From Symsagittifera roscoffensis (taxonomy: Eukaryota > Xenacoelomorpha > Acoela > Convolutidae), in assembly GCF_963678635.1 (NCBI RefSeq), contig NC_087069.1:44554830-44618829 (forward strand): 64,000 nt of DNA, read 5' to 3'. Positions within the stretch are counted from its first letter, which is position 1. Every line of letters starts with the position of its first letter. Below the pieces are notes generated by a model, which searched no databases, was not told where the DNA came from, and saw nothing but the letters and a program-made list of their open reading frames with translations. Positions 1 through 10,721 of the stretch are shown here, in pieces. Position numbers and translations under genes: made by a program.

Positions 1-3000
1 TGATTAGTTCATTCTTGTTCCAATCATCAATTCTACTGTGTTAGCGATCGTTGCAGAAGCGGATTTGCGCTGTGGTAATTTTTTGTCCGAAGAAAGTTGT
101 CGTTACAAATTGGTTGTTTCCACTAGCTTCTGGTCCTGGCTACTGAATGTTTCTTCAGTTTTGACAACCAAAAAAATACACAGCGACAAATTTTTTTGGT
201 TTGTTAAAGCGTTGTGGGCATGCTGGTGGTTCATAGAGTACTAGGTTTTTGATTTTGGTTTTTATGTTTCTGATATATGTCATTTTTTGTGTTTGTTCTT
301 GATGCGATCTTTTGTGGTACAATTTTTTTTTCATTTTTCAGGACACTGTGTGGCTAGTTAACTCATCTTGATGTGTAAATTGTTGTTTTGTTCAACAGTT
401 CTACTGAGTTAGCGATCATTGCGGAAGTGGATTTTCTCGGTGGTACTTTTTTGTCTGAAAAAGTTGTCGTTACAAATTGGTAGTTTCCACTAGCTTCTGG
501 TCTCGGCTTCTAAATGTTTCTTCAGTTTTGACAACCAAAAAACACAGCGACAAATTTTTTGGCTTGATAACGTGTTAATGCGTTGTGGAAATGCTGACTG
601 TTCATGAGACTTCTGGGTTTTGGATTTTGGTATTTATGTTTCTGAAATATGTCTTTTTTGAGTTTGTTCTTGATGCGATTTTTTGTGGTACAATTTTTTT
701 CATTTTTCAGGACACTGTGTGACTAGTTAAAACATCTTGATGTGTTCATTATTTTTCCATTCATCAGTTCTACTGGGTTAGCGATCGTTGCAGAAGCGGA
801 TTTGCTCTATAATAAATTTTTATCCGAAAAAAGTTGTCGTCACAAATTGGTAGTTTCCACTAGCTTCTGGTCTTGACTACTGAATGTTTCTTCAGTTTTG
901 ACATCTTTGAAATACACAGCGACATTTTTTGGGGTATTAATGCGTTTTGGGTTTGCTGACATTTCATGGGAGTAACAATCTTTCAACTTTGGTCATTATG
1001 CTTCTGAAATATGTCATTTTTTATGTTTATCTTTGATGCGATCTTTTGTGGTACATTATTTTTCATTTTTCAGGACATTATGTGGCTAGTTAAGCAGCTT
1101 GATGTGTTCATTGTTGTTCCATTCCTCAATTATACTGGGTTAGCGATCGGTACAGAAGCGGATTTGCGCTGTGGTGATTTTTTTCCGAAAAAAAAGTTGT
1201 CGTTACAAATTGGTTGTTTCCACTAGCTTCTGGTCTTGGTTACTGAATGCTTCTTCAGTTTTGACATCTTTGAAATAGGCAGCGCTGCTTTTTTGGATTG
1301 TTAATGTGTTTTGGGTATGCTGACTGTTCGTGGGACTTCTGGGTTTTGGATTTTGGTATTTATGTTTCTGAAATATGTCTTTTTTGTGTTCACCCTTGAT
1401 GCGATTTTTTGTGGTACAAATTTTTTTCGTTTTCCATGACAGTGTGTGGCTAGTTAAGAAGTCTTGATTAGTTCATTCTTGTTCCAATCATCAATTCTAC
1501 TGGGTTAGCGATCGTTGCAGAAGCGGATTTGCGCTGTGGTAATTTTTTGTCCGAAGAAAGTTGTCGTTACAAATTGGTTGTTTCCACTAGCTTCTGGTCC
1601 TGGCTACTGAATGTTTCTTCAGTTTTGACAACCAAAAAAATACACAGCGACAAATTTTTTTGGTTTGTTAAAGCGTTGTGGGCATGCTGGTGGTTCATAG
1701 AGTACTAGGTTTTTGATTTTGGTTTTTATGTTTCTGATATATGTCATTTTTTGTGTTTGTTCTTGATGCGATCTTTTGTGGTACAATTTTTTTTTCATTT
1801 TTCAGGACACTGTGTGGCTAGTTAACTCATCTTGATGTGTAAATTGTTGTTTTGTTCAACAGTTCTACTGAGTTAGCGATCATTGCGGAAGTGGATTTTC
1901 TCGGTGATACTTTTTTGTCTGAAAAAGTTGTCGTTACAAATTGGTAGTTTCCACTAGCTTCTGGTCTCGGCTTCTAAATGTTTCTTCAGTTTTGACAACC
2001 AAAAAAGACAGCGACAAATTTTTTGGCTTGATAACGTGTTAATGCGTTGTGGAAATGCTGACTGTTCATGAGACTTCTGGGTTTTGGATTTTGGTATTTA
2101 TGTTTCTGAAATATGTCTTTTTTGAGTTTGTTCTTGATGCGATTTTTTGTGGTACAATTTTTTTCATTTTTCAGGACACTGTGTGACTAGTTAAAACATC
2201 TTGATGTGTTCATTATTTTTCCATTCATCAGTTCTACTGGGTTAGCGATCGTTGCAGAAGCGGATTTGCTCTATAATAAATTTTTATCCGAAAAAAGTTG
2301 TCGTCACAAATTGGTAGTTTCCACTAGCTTCTGGTCTTGACTACTGAATGTTTCTTCAGTTTTGACATCTTTGAAATACACAGCGACATTTTTTGGGGTA
2401 TTAATGCGTTTTGGGTTTGCTGACATTTCATGGGAGTAACAATCTTTCAACTTTGGTCATTATGCTTCTGAAATATGTCATTTTTTATGTTTATCTTTGA
2501 TGCGATCTTTTGTGGTACATTATTTTTCATTTTTCAGGACATTATGTGGCTAGTTAAGGCAGCTTGATGTGTTCATTGTTGTTCCATTCCTCAATTATAC
2601 TGGGTTAGCGATCGCTGCAGAAGCGGATTTGCGCTGTGGTGATTTTTTTCCGAAAAAAAAGTTGTCGTTACAAATTGGTTGTTTCCACTAGCTTCTGGTC
2701 CTGGCTACTGAATGTTTCTTCAGTTTTGACAACCAAAAAATACACAGCGACATTTTTTTTAGTTTGTTAAAGCGTTGTGGGCATGCTGGTGGTTCATAGA
2801 GTACTAAGTTTTTGATTTTGGTTATTATGTTTCTGAAATATGTCATTTTTTGTGTTTGTTCTTGATGCGATCCTTTGTGGTACAATTCTTTTTAAAATTT
2901 TTCAGGACACTGTGTGGCTAGTTAAGTCATTTTGATGCGTTCAATATTGTTTTTTTCATCAGTTCTACTGAGTTAGCGATCATTGCGGAAGCGGATTTTC

Positions 3001-3838
3001 TCGGTGGTACTTTGTTGTCCGAAAAAGTTGTCGTTACTAATTGGTAGTTTCCACTAGCTTCTGGTCTCAGCTACTGAATGTTTCTTCAGTTTTGACAACC
3101 AAAAAATACAGCGACAAATTTTTAGGCTTGTTAATGTGTTAATGCGTTGTGGGTATGCTGACGGTTCATGGGAGTACTATGTTTTTGTTTTTGGTTTTTA
3201 TGTTTCTTGTGTCTTTTTTTGTGTTTGTTCTTGATGCGATCTTTTGTGGTACAATTTTTTTTTAATATTTCAGGACACTGTGTGGCTAGTTAAGTCATCC
3301 TGATGTGTTCATTGTTGTTCCATTCATCAGTTCTACTGGATTAGCGATCGTTGCAGAAGCGGATTTGCTCTGTGGTAATTTTTTGTCCGAAAAAAGTTGT
3401 CACAATTTGGTAGTTTCCACTAGCTTCTGGTCTTGGCTACTGAATGCTTCTTCAGTTTTAACATCTTTGAAATACGCAGCGCTGCTTTTTTGGCTTGTTA
3501 ATGCTTTGCGGGTATGCTGAATGTTCATGGGAGTTCTGGGGTTTGGATTTTGGTGTTTATGTTTCTGAAATATGTCTTTTTTATGTGTTCATCCTTGATG
3601 CGATTCTTTTGGTACAGTTTTTTTTAATTTTCCAGGACAATGTGGCTAGTTAAGAAGTCTTGATGAGTTCATTGTTGTTCCAATCATCAATTCTACTGGG
3701 TTAGCGATCGTTGCAGAAGCGGATTTGCCCTGTGGTGATTTTTTGTCCGAAGAAACTTGTCGTCACAAATTGGTAGTTTCCACTAGCTTCTGGTCTTGGC
3801 TACTGAATGTTTCTTCAGTTTTGACATCTTTGTTTGTT
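1..3838. repeat. ~367-bp satellite array with 4-monomer higher-order repeat
   Basis: About 10.5 tandem monomers, recognised by a recurring core (CTACTGGGTTAGCGATCGTT) near 31, 400, 768, 1130, 1496, 1863, 2230, 2597, 2965, 3331 and 3696, giving spacings of 362-368 bp. Monomers 1-4 (1-1467) are nearly identical to monomers 5-8 (1468 to about 2700), including private differences, so the left part is a four-monomer higher-order repeat. The remaining monomers diverge more. Short ORFs in it differ between monomers and are not conserved as proteins. The array runs off the left edge and stops abruptly near 3838. Confidence 0.93.
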
Positions 3839-4304
3839 GTTTAAAAGTTTAATATAGTGTAAAAGTTGATATTTTTGCATTCGAGTAGTTCTTAATTTGG
3901 ATCAGAAATCATATCAATGAACATTAATTACGTATGTGTTGAATATTTTCTGTTTTTTCGCACTTGTAAATTTTTGTTTTTTTTTAGGAAATTAATTTAT
4001 GCTGATGACAAACTTGCGGATCACAACTGGAGAATGTATGCTTGGAGAATTTTTCCATCAGGAAAACAGGTTTTTTGGCGTTTGAGACAACTCCTACCTT
4101 ATGGTTTTGGTTCATCTAGGAGTAGGCGTAGGAAATTTTTGCACTCTCAAGAGTTGAGGAGATTTGCCTACATATAATGAAGAAATTGAGGTTCCAACCT
4201 CTAAAACCCTCTGATTTTTCTGTTGATTCTCTTCTCCGTTCAGAGATTGCATGTCTTATGGGTAAGTTTAAATGCTAATTTAGCCTCATTTGAGTTTCCA
4301 AAAA
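3839..4304. other. Unassigned AT-rich spacer with a weak ORF
   Basis: Between the satellite and the 32-bp repeats lies unique sequence. A plus-strand ORF at 3917-4177 contains a pyrimidine-rich stretch ending in AG (about 3978-3987) that resembles a nematode splice acceptor, so the region downstream could be an exon of a decayed gene. The translated residues match no family I recognise and there is no upstream exon in view. I do not call a gene here. Confidence 0.4.
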
Positions 4305-4464
4305 TGCTTATCTTACAGTTTCCATATATGAAAAAATGCTTATCGTACAATTTCCATAAATGAAAAAATGCTTGTCTCACAATTTCCATTTATGATAAAA
4401 TGCTTATATTACAATTTCCATTTATGAAAAAATGTTTATCCTACAATTTCCATATATGAAAAAA
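4305..4464. repeat. 32-bp tandem repeat, five copies
   Basis: Five direct copies of a 32-bp unit of the form TGCTTATCNTACAATTTCCA plus an ATATATGAAAAAA-type tail start at 4305, 4337, 4369, 4401 and 4433. The retroelement's left LTR begins directly after this array, and a further forward copy and inverted copies lie beyond the right LTR at 28403-28535. The array therefore pre-dates the insertion. Confidence 0.88.
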
Positions 4465-4635
4465 TTGTGACATTCGACCAGAATGGCCAAAATGCAATCT
4501 CTGCAGAATTCGAATTTTTAGCAGCGAGCCTTCCGGATTGGTGATTATTAAGAACTAAGAACGTTATTGGAACGATTGACCAAACGGTGAGGGCTAGAAT
4601 ATTCTGCTATTTTAAAATTTCAAAATTTCGAATTA

Positions 4636-4643
4636 TGACGTCA
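4636..4643. promoter_or_regulatory. CRE-like octamer TGACGTCA in 5' LTR
   Basis: A perfect palindromic TGACGTCA, the classic bZIP (CREB/ATF) binding site, lies about 170 bp into the LTR. It is preserved at the same offset in the 3' LTR (27653-27660). A role as an upstream promoter element is an inference. Confidence 0.5.
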
Positions 4644-4785
4644 TATTTCTGAGAAACGTCAGAAACGGCCATTTTGGCTAAAACGAGAAAGAAGAACAGA
4701 ACAACATTAGTTGCGCGGACGATAAGGACGAAAATCGTGAAAAAGAACAATAGCCGATTGCAGAAATTGCAGTGAACACTCCGGG

Positions 4786-4817
4786 TTGCAACTATTGTGT
4801 CGCTGCAATAGTTGCAA
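4786..4817. other. 12-bp stem, 8-nt loop hairpin in LTR
   Basis: TTGCAACTATTG (4786-4797) is exactly complementary to CAATAGTTGCAA (4806-4817) across an 8-base loop. The 3' LTR copy carries two changes, one in the loop and one near the stem end. It could be a structured RNA element in the R/U5 region or a terminator-like structure. Confidence 0.6.
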
Positions 4818-5397
4818 GGCCGTTGCAGACAACGGTGAAGGGTGGAGGACAGCCTTCCGGATTAAGAAGAAGTCAAGATTAGCGAGCTTGATCCAGCGGA
4901 TTTGTCAATCCGGAGGGGTAAAGGAACCGAAACTTTTATCCTGTTACATAAACGTTTAGCTTCCTGTCATGTCCTGACTTGAATTTAATTAACATCTAGA
5001 TTCATTTTGATAAGGATGAGAAGCTAGGAGTTGGGGGAAAGGGTTGATCCATCTTCGATGGAGATGATGATTTTTATCTACTGAACAAAAACAATAGTAA
5101 TATAATAAGTTGTAGCCCTGTTTTTAGGAGTGACCTCGTGGTCTGGGGATACTGAGACCCAGCCATGAGCTCACTATTTCTGCATGTAATCTAGTTAATT
5201 TGAGTGTTTTGACCGAAGCCGAAAGCAGTAACGTTTTTGTCGACCCGATGTTAGAAAGACCACCGAAAAGTACTGGCTTGGTAGAGACGGTGAAAAGCAT
5301 GCAAAGCTCTGTTTAGACGTTAGCCAGTCGTCTTAAGACTTAGTTTTGTCTTCCGTCGATATGTATCTTCCGGGCGAATGTTACATAGATGTTTTTA

Positions 5398-5415
5398 TGG
5401 CGCTCCTGGGTGTTA
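5398..5415 (+). promoter_or_regulatory. Candidate tRNA primer-binding site
   Basis: The sequence starting TGGCGCTCCTGGG lies 12 bases inside the 5' LTR end. Retroelement primer-binding sites begin TGG, pairing with the CCA end of a tRNA, which fits. The 12-base gap is wider than usual and I could not match the complement to a specific nematode tRNA, so this is tentative. Confidence 0.35.
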
Positions 5416-7210
5416 TTCTTTTCAACATCATGACCGGCGGAACCGTTAACGAGCACTCCGCGCCGAGCAGATGCTCACATTAACGCCCTTAAGAGGCCTA
5501 AACTTCCGGGGCGGAAGGGTAGTTCGGAACGCGGAAGCCTTCGGGATTGCCGTGAATAGGTTTTTAACTTAGTTAAGACCGAAAATTCACGAACCAGGAA
5601 GGGTGGGGGGATTCGCGGTCCCGTCATTTCCTGAATGGTTTGTGACCAAAAACACTTAAAGATATATATAAAACCAAACAAAAAGAAAAACAAAAAACAT
5701 AAAAGATATACGAAAAAACCAAAAACAGTAAAAAAGTAAAAAATCAGTAGAAATCATCCGCCCAGACAAGATGTGATCCGACCCCCCCGTTTGTTGTTGA
5801 TAGATATATTGTTGTTACAGGCATTTATATCAGTCAGTTTTGTAGCCCGTTTGTGAGGCTTGTACTGTAGGGTTATTTGAGCATTTAGGCACGTTAATGA
5901 TAAATTGCGCTCAATCCGGAAGGGTCAGCTGATTTGCGCTCAATTCGGAGGGGTCTTGGGAAGACTGATCCGGCAAGCAGTACAAGGAGCAACAAGAAGA
6001 GGCTCAACGACAACAACAATCGACTGTTGGGTATCGTTAACAAGTTTTGTATCCCTTTTGGTACAAAAAGTAAGATAATAATCTGTGGGGGGCTCGACAG
6101 TGCTGCACTGTAGTGACCCTTCACCGAACTGCGAATATCCGAGTTAAGCACCTTAATTCGGATATTAAACAAACCCGGAGGGGTAAAGTATTACTAATAT
6201 TATTACTTATATAGCCTATATTAATAGTCTTATATCGTTTTTCAGTGAAAAACAACGAAAACAGACCGGTTTTTAGTGTCAAAATAGCGATATTTTGATC
6301 CCCCCACAAGTCGCGATTTTTGAGATATCGATATTTTTTCAAACAATAAAAAGCGCTAAGTTAGTGTGTTACATCGTAACTGCACTACCACAATACATAG
6401 AACCGGTTAAGTTTAGCTCGGAAGTGGTTGGAACTATTTTGGAACCAAAAACCGAATTTTCGTGATTTTTGAGAAAACGAAATAGTAAAAATTCAGAAAA
6501 TTTTTTGATATTTGGGAGTTAGAACAGTAAAAATAGTTGTTCGGACAACGTCCACTAGTGAATCTACAAGTTTTAAAATCCGCTACCCGAAATCCTTCCG
6601 GGTTGCAGAGAAATCGCACTTAACGTGTTTGATTTGGTGGATTCATCAATCCGGAGGGGTACAGGTAGCATAGTTTTTCGCAAAATTTTTCAGCAAAAGC
6701 GTTTTAGATCGGGTCTTTTGCATTGAACTAGAAGAGTATAGGCCTTCTGAGCTCGGATCAATAATTTTTAAGTCGAAAGGACCTGATTTGCGGAAAAAGT
6801 TAGGCGGAACCTATAAGAGAGAAAAATTTTTGAGTTTAGAAAAAGGACGTTTTGGTTAATAACTTTGGAACTACTGGACATATCGAGTTGATCTTGGTAC
6901 CAATAGATCAGAAATTAGCTGAGCTTACTGATAGGGACAAACGTTTTTTGGAAAAGTAAGCGTGAAAATTTTTTGAGATTGTTTTTAGCAAATTCCTCAA
7001 TTTGGAAGGGTACACCCTTCACGTTTTATAAATTTCTTTTAGAAAAGCCCTTATAACCCTACTAAAAGGTGATAGCGGTTGAATAAAGTAATTTTAGGCT
7101 GTTCTAGACGAAAAGGGAAGGCTAAAGGCACAGCAAAACCTTAATCGAGCCGAAGTTAGGCGAGCGACAAGACCCTTCACCGTTAGTGTGAATTGTCAAA
7201 TCCTAGAACT

Positions 7211-7545
7211 TCAATCCGGAAGGGTCTAGGAAAGTAGCACATACCCTTCCTAGTTAATTGAAAGAGCAAAATTGCATCGGAGAACGTATCCGGAGGGGTA
7301 TAGGTTGAAAGAAGGTAAACTCCGAAAAGCTACTTTTACAAAACCGGAGGGCTCCCAATCCGGAGGGGTCAAAGATTTTTCAAGTTAGGAGGGGTCCGAA
7401 TCCGGAGGGGTCTTATAGTTGCTAATTCGGAGGGGTCCAAATCTGGAGGGGTCTTATATTAACTAACTCAGAGGGGTCCCAATCCGGAGGGGTCTAGATT
7501 CGATTAGTCCGGAAGGGTCCTATTTGTGCCAATCCGGAGGGTATT
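7211..7545 (+). repeat. Cluster of ~12 TCCGGAGGGGTC motifs
   Basis: About twelve near-copies of AATCCGGAGGGGTC lie within 335 bp, at irregular spacings of about 15-60 bases, all in the same orientation. Variants change one or two bases (for example TTCGGAGGGGTC and TCTGGAGGGGTC). Six or so further copies are dispersed in the upstream leader and one is in each LTR. The constant core and variable spacers suggest a protein- or RNA-binding site array, not a simple tandem duplication. Confidence 0.85.
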
Positions 7546-8486
7546 TTTTTTATTTTCTTATTAAAGGACTTAGGTAGACGAAAGAAAGACTAAAAAGTGA
7601 GAGGTATTAGGTTATTAGCACACAGGCTAGGTATCAGTGACTGCACTGGTAACTTGCCTTTCAATAAGAACCAGACTAAAACAAAACAGGTCCGAACTCG
7701 GATATTCGCGACACTAAGTCTAAATTAAAAAGAGCGTGATTCATTGGTGTGGATTGTAACATAATACGTTTTTGGGAAAAGTGACTGCCCTGAGGATTTT
7801 AGTAGGTCTAGCTCGGGCAGTCCGAAGGCAGATAGGTAACACAGTACTCGGTGGGTGCAATAGACGCCCACTTGAGAAAGTTACTGCCTTCAAAGTTTTG
7901 TCTGTTTGGTGCAGCACCGAGCAGGGAAAGCTTTTTCTTTAAAAGACAGGTTCGACTATTGTACTGCGACCGACTAAGAGTACATTACACATACGTTTTT
8001 TTTTTTCATAGAGGTATTCATATTTTGACATTAAATATATATATTTTGTTTTTTGATTTTAAATCAACATAAACTGTGCTTGAGTGGGTAGTGAGTACAC
8101 TATCTTTTAAATTGACTGATAACATCATATTGTGCTAGTTTTCAAATCTTACCACCGATAATCGGTTAGTGTTAATAAATTTTATACAAACCGTACTCTG
8201 ATAACATACAGAGATTCGTGGTCACTATTTAATAGAATCTTGTGAAAATTATTGTGGTGTGTCATTATTATTGTTAATAAAACTATAAGGTCTCTAGCAA
8301 TCGAGTTAAGTATAGGCATTAAAAAGTGACAAATAGAGAATGAATCTCGACAAGTCAAGGATACCAAAACGAGGTAATAGCTCTAGGAAATTCATACCTG
8401 AAAAGCAAAGAAAAACGTTGACCGATCCTTTTGTGGATTGAATCAAGCGATCCCGGTCCGACAAAGGGGAGACGATTTCAGGCAGA

Positions 8487-8954
8487 ATGGTTGAAACGAG
8501 AAGTCAGAAGACCTCAGAAGAGCGGAAAGAAATGTTAGAAGTGGAGGTCAATACGGACCATGCCTTGAACGACGACCAGGAAGTGCAGGGACTGGAAGGG
8601 AGAGGCAGAAGGCTGGCGAGTGAATCTACTCCGGTAGACCAAGGCCATGATTTTGCCACTTCCACCGGGACATTGGATCGAGAAGAGATGTCGGAACTGT
8701 CCGACATCTCAACTGAAGTAGCGGTGACGAGAAGATCTCCGACAGACAACACTATGATGGCAGGCGGAACTGGGAAACAAACAACGTCATCATCGTTCTC
8801 AGAAAGAATGAAGAACACCTTCGGAAACATCTTCCTATTCACCATGGGAGGAGGCGCAGGGAACGAAGTTGAAACCCAGGAGGAAGAGGATGAAGAGGAG
8901 CAAGGGGATTTTGGATCTCAAGTCAGCCTCAATAGTTCAATCCAGGAGAATTAG
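8487..8954 (+). CDS. N-terminal Gag-region protein (acidic, disordered)
   Basis: This 155-residue ORF is the first coding segment after the leader. It starts MVETRSQ, an opening that I associate with nematode retroelement Gag proteins. It is hydrophilic, rich in Glu, Ser and Thr, with an acidic tract near residues 130-142, and has no recognisable domain, signal peptide or membrane segment. It ends in TAG (8952-8954), and the same frame stays open into the next ORF, whose first ATG is at 8982. It may therefore be the N-terminus of one longer Gag cut by a nonsense change, or a separate leader protein. Confidence 0.6.
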   Translation: MVETRSQKTSEERKEMLEVEVNTDHALNDDQEVQGLEGRGRRLASESTPVDQGHDFATSTGTLDREEMSELSDISTEVAVTRRSPTDNTMMAGGTGKQTTSSSFSERMKNTFGNIFLFTMGGGAGNEVETQEEEDEEEQGDFGSQVSLNSSIQEN

Positions 8955-8981
8955 GCATACGTCGGAAGAGAGACTGGAACC

Positions 8982-10703
8982 ATGGACAAATTTGGTGTAG
9001 TGACAACGATAAGCAAAGAGGCAAACACACCGGGCCAGTCAAAAGACTTCGCGATTAAGACGAGTTCAGAGCCACAAACTGGAGAGAGTAGAACCAGAGG
9101 GCTAGGCAACGCGTTAGCGGATCCTGAAATAGATAATGGGAAGACGTCGAGACAGAGAGTCAAGGCCCGGATCTCGACCAGCACGAAGCTACCTGGGACC
9201 GACAGGGTTACACCGCCACTAGTGATGCCACTCGTGGATAACGGGGCAGCACTAGAAGAAGCCTTAAACAGCATAGTGGACAGTTTAGGAAAACAAAATG
9301 AACAGATGTCAATAAGAATGAGTGAACTAGAAAGGGCAGTTCACATTGAAAGAGAAAGTCTGCGGGAAGAAATAAACCGCAATAGACAAGAAGTTGGCAG
9401 GAGCGAAAAACGCTTGAAAGAAAGAACGGACGAACATATGGCGAGGAACTTGTCGCGAATGACAAGAGAGGCGGAACAGCGAGAGTTACGCTTAAGAGAC
9501 GACATTGAGAAGTTAAGAATTCAACAAGAGCAGTCTCTTGGGACTCTTGACACAAAGATAGACGCGATGATGGAGAGGCGAACTCAGGCTATCATGGATA
9601 GGTTGGACGGGCTACTAAGCAGCAAGAGTGGACCAAAAGAAGGAGAACCGAACTCGGGAGGTCCCAGCAGGGAACCGAGGGTGAACTTCAATGAACATCA
9701 AAAGAGGAAGACGGATGGATCCACAAGAGGCAGGGGCAGTTCATCAGGCTATGCCACAAGGGGTAATGGAACATGGGGCCCGAACAGTAGAGCAAGTTCA
9801 ACGGGGAACAGACAAACCTCTAACGAACGACCGACGCAAGGCACACATGCGACTGGGAGAAGTGATTCCGGCAACAGGGGGCATGCAAGCCCGAGGAGGA
9901 GTCATGTGGGCCAAGCGGGAAACGCTCACGGTGATTCGGATTGCAGGGATGCACCGCACACAGAGCCTTCGACGAGGTGTGAGGACACTCAAGCGGGACA
10001 CTCAAGGGATGCTACGGCAATGGCCACAGCATTTCAACCCCTAAACAGGTCTTTGGAGACATTCCTGACAAGATTATCTAGAACCAATGAACGCAGTGAG
10101 AAGTCCAGAAGAGTCTTTAAGAAACCAAGATGCTACAAAGACGAATCTGATGGCTGTATTGATACCTGGATAGAGGTAATGAAGTTGCATTTTGAGGAAG
10201 AGGACTTGTCGGAGAGACAGGAATGCAGTGCGCTCACCAGCAACTTGGAAGGGACAGCCCTGAACTGTGTCATGGCCAAGAAGCAATATCAACGTGACAC
10301 TGCTGAGAAAATCTTCGAAATCTTGTTAAACCGTTTCGGATCAGGGGTGCAGGGGCACCAGGCGATGATGCGCTTCGAGAAACGGAGGCAACGAGAAGAT
10401 GAAACGATAGACAAGTTTCTCGATGATTTGGAAATGCTGAGGAGACGCAGCCAACCGGATGAGTCAAACCGAGGGATGAACTTGGCCGTAGCCTCGAAAT
10501 TTATCGATGGTGTGAAGAATGATGAACTTCGTACGATGCTAGCAACGCATTACACACCACTATCAACCAATGCGCCAACACCGGAGGAGTTGAGGCTCAA
10601 ATCAAAAGAGTATCTTTTGTTGAAACCTCCTTCAAGATCTGGATATTACAAGAACAATTATGGTAATTTTAACAACGGACCAGCAAACCAAGGGAACAAT
10701 TGA
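8982..10703 (+). CDS. gag: Gag polyprotein, matrix/capsid region
   Basis: This 573-residue ORF encodes the structural protein that assembles the particle around the RNA. Residues about 88-200 form a long heptad-rich coiled coil. Residues about 210-345 are a Gly/Arg/Ser/Asn-rich disordered stretch. Residues about 380-535 resemble the retrotransposon Gag capsid domain, starting with a CIDTWIEVMKLHF-like segment and ending before YLLLKPP. The C-terminal 25 residues are Asn/Gly/Tyr-rich. The frame closes at TGA 10701-10703 but stays open immediately after it into the zinc-knuckle ORF, so Gag may once have been continuous with it. Minus-strand ORFs here are shadows. Confidence 0.85.
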   Translation: MDKFGVVTTISKEANTPGQSKDFAIKTSSEPQTGESRTRGLGNALADPEIDNGKTSRQRVKARISTSTKLPGTDRVTPPLVMPLVDNGAALEEALNSIVDSLGKQNEQMSIRMSELERAVHIERESLREEINRNRQEVGRSEKRLKERTDEHMARNLSRMTREAEQRELRLRDDIEKLRIQQEQSLGTLDTKIDAMMERRTQAIMDRLDGLLSSKSGPKEGEPNSGGPSREPRVNFNEHQKRKTDGSTRGRGSSSGYATRGNGTWGPNSRASSTGNRQTSNERPTQGTHATGRSDSGNRGHASPRRSHVGQAGNAHGDSDCRDAPHTEPSTRCEDTQAGHSRDATAMATAFQPLNRSLETFLTRLSRTNERSEKSRRVFKKPRCYKDESDGCIDTWIEVMKLHFEEEDLSERQECSALTSNLEGTALNCVMAKKQYQRDTAEKIFEILLNRFGSGVQGHQAMMRFEKRRQREDETIDKFLDDLEMLRRRSQPDESNRGMNLAVASKFIDGVKNDELRTMLATHYTPLSTNAPTPEELRLKSKEYLLLKPPSRSGYYKNNYGNFNNGPANQGNN

Positions 10704-10721
10704 TACAAACCGAGGGATGAT

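Larger units (their letters stand above)
4466..5385 (+). repeat. 5' LTR (920 bp)
   Basis: It matches 27483-28402 over its full length, with no length difference and about 14 substitutions. It begins TGTGACATTC and ends GAATGTTACA, giving TG...CA termini. It carries a CRE-like octamer, a strong hairpin and one copy of the TCCGGAGGGG motif (about 4909-4919) that is amplified in the leader. It should contain the promoter and the R region; I cannot place the start site. Confidence 0.95.
5386..8486 (+). other. 3.1-kb untranslated leader of the retroelement
   Basis: No ORF of interest occurs on the plus strand before 8487. The stretch is AT-rich, has many stops in all frames, and is punctuated by copies of a TCCGGAGGGG-like motif: 5911, 5941, 6173, 6647, 6997, then a dense cluster at 7211-7545. 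Several inverted CCTTCCGG motifs (for example about 6594) could pair with them. The leader probably holds packaging and other cis-acting RNA signals. It is far longer than the few hundred bases usual in Ty3-like elements. Confidence 0.75.

Noticed and set aside
38-3520. Short ORFs inside the 1-3.8 kb satellite
   Set aside because: They follow the monomer sequence, differ in frame between monomers and show no conserved protein.
3917-4177. Host gene exon
   Set aside because: Single short ORF with no recognised domain and no partner exon; the acceptor-like tract alone is too common in AT-rich DNA.
4305-4464. CRISPR-like array of 32-bp repeats
   Set aside because: Units are directly contiguous with no unique spacers, and the context is eukaryotic.
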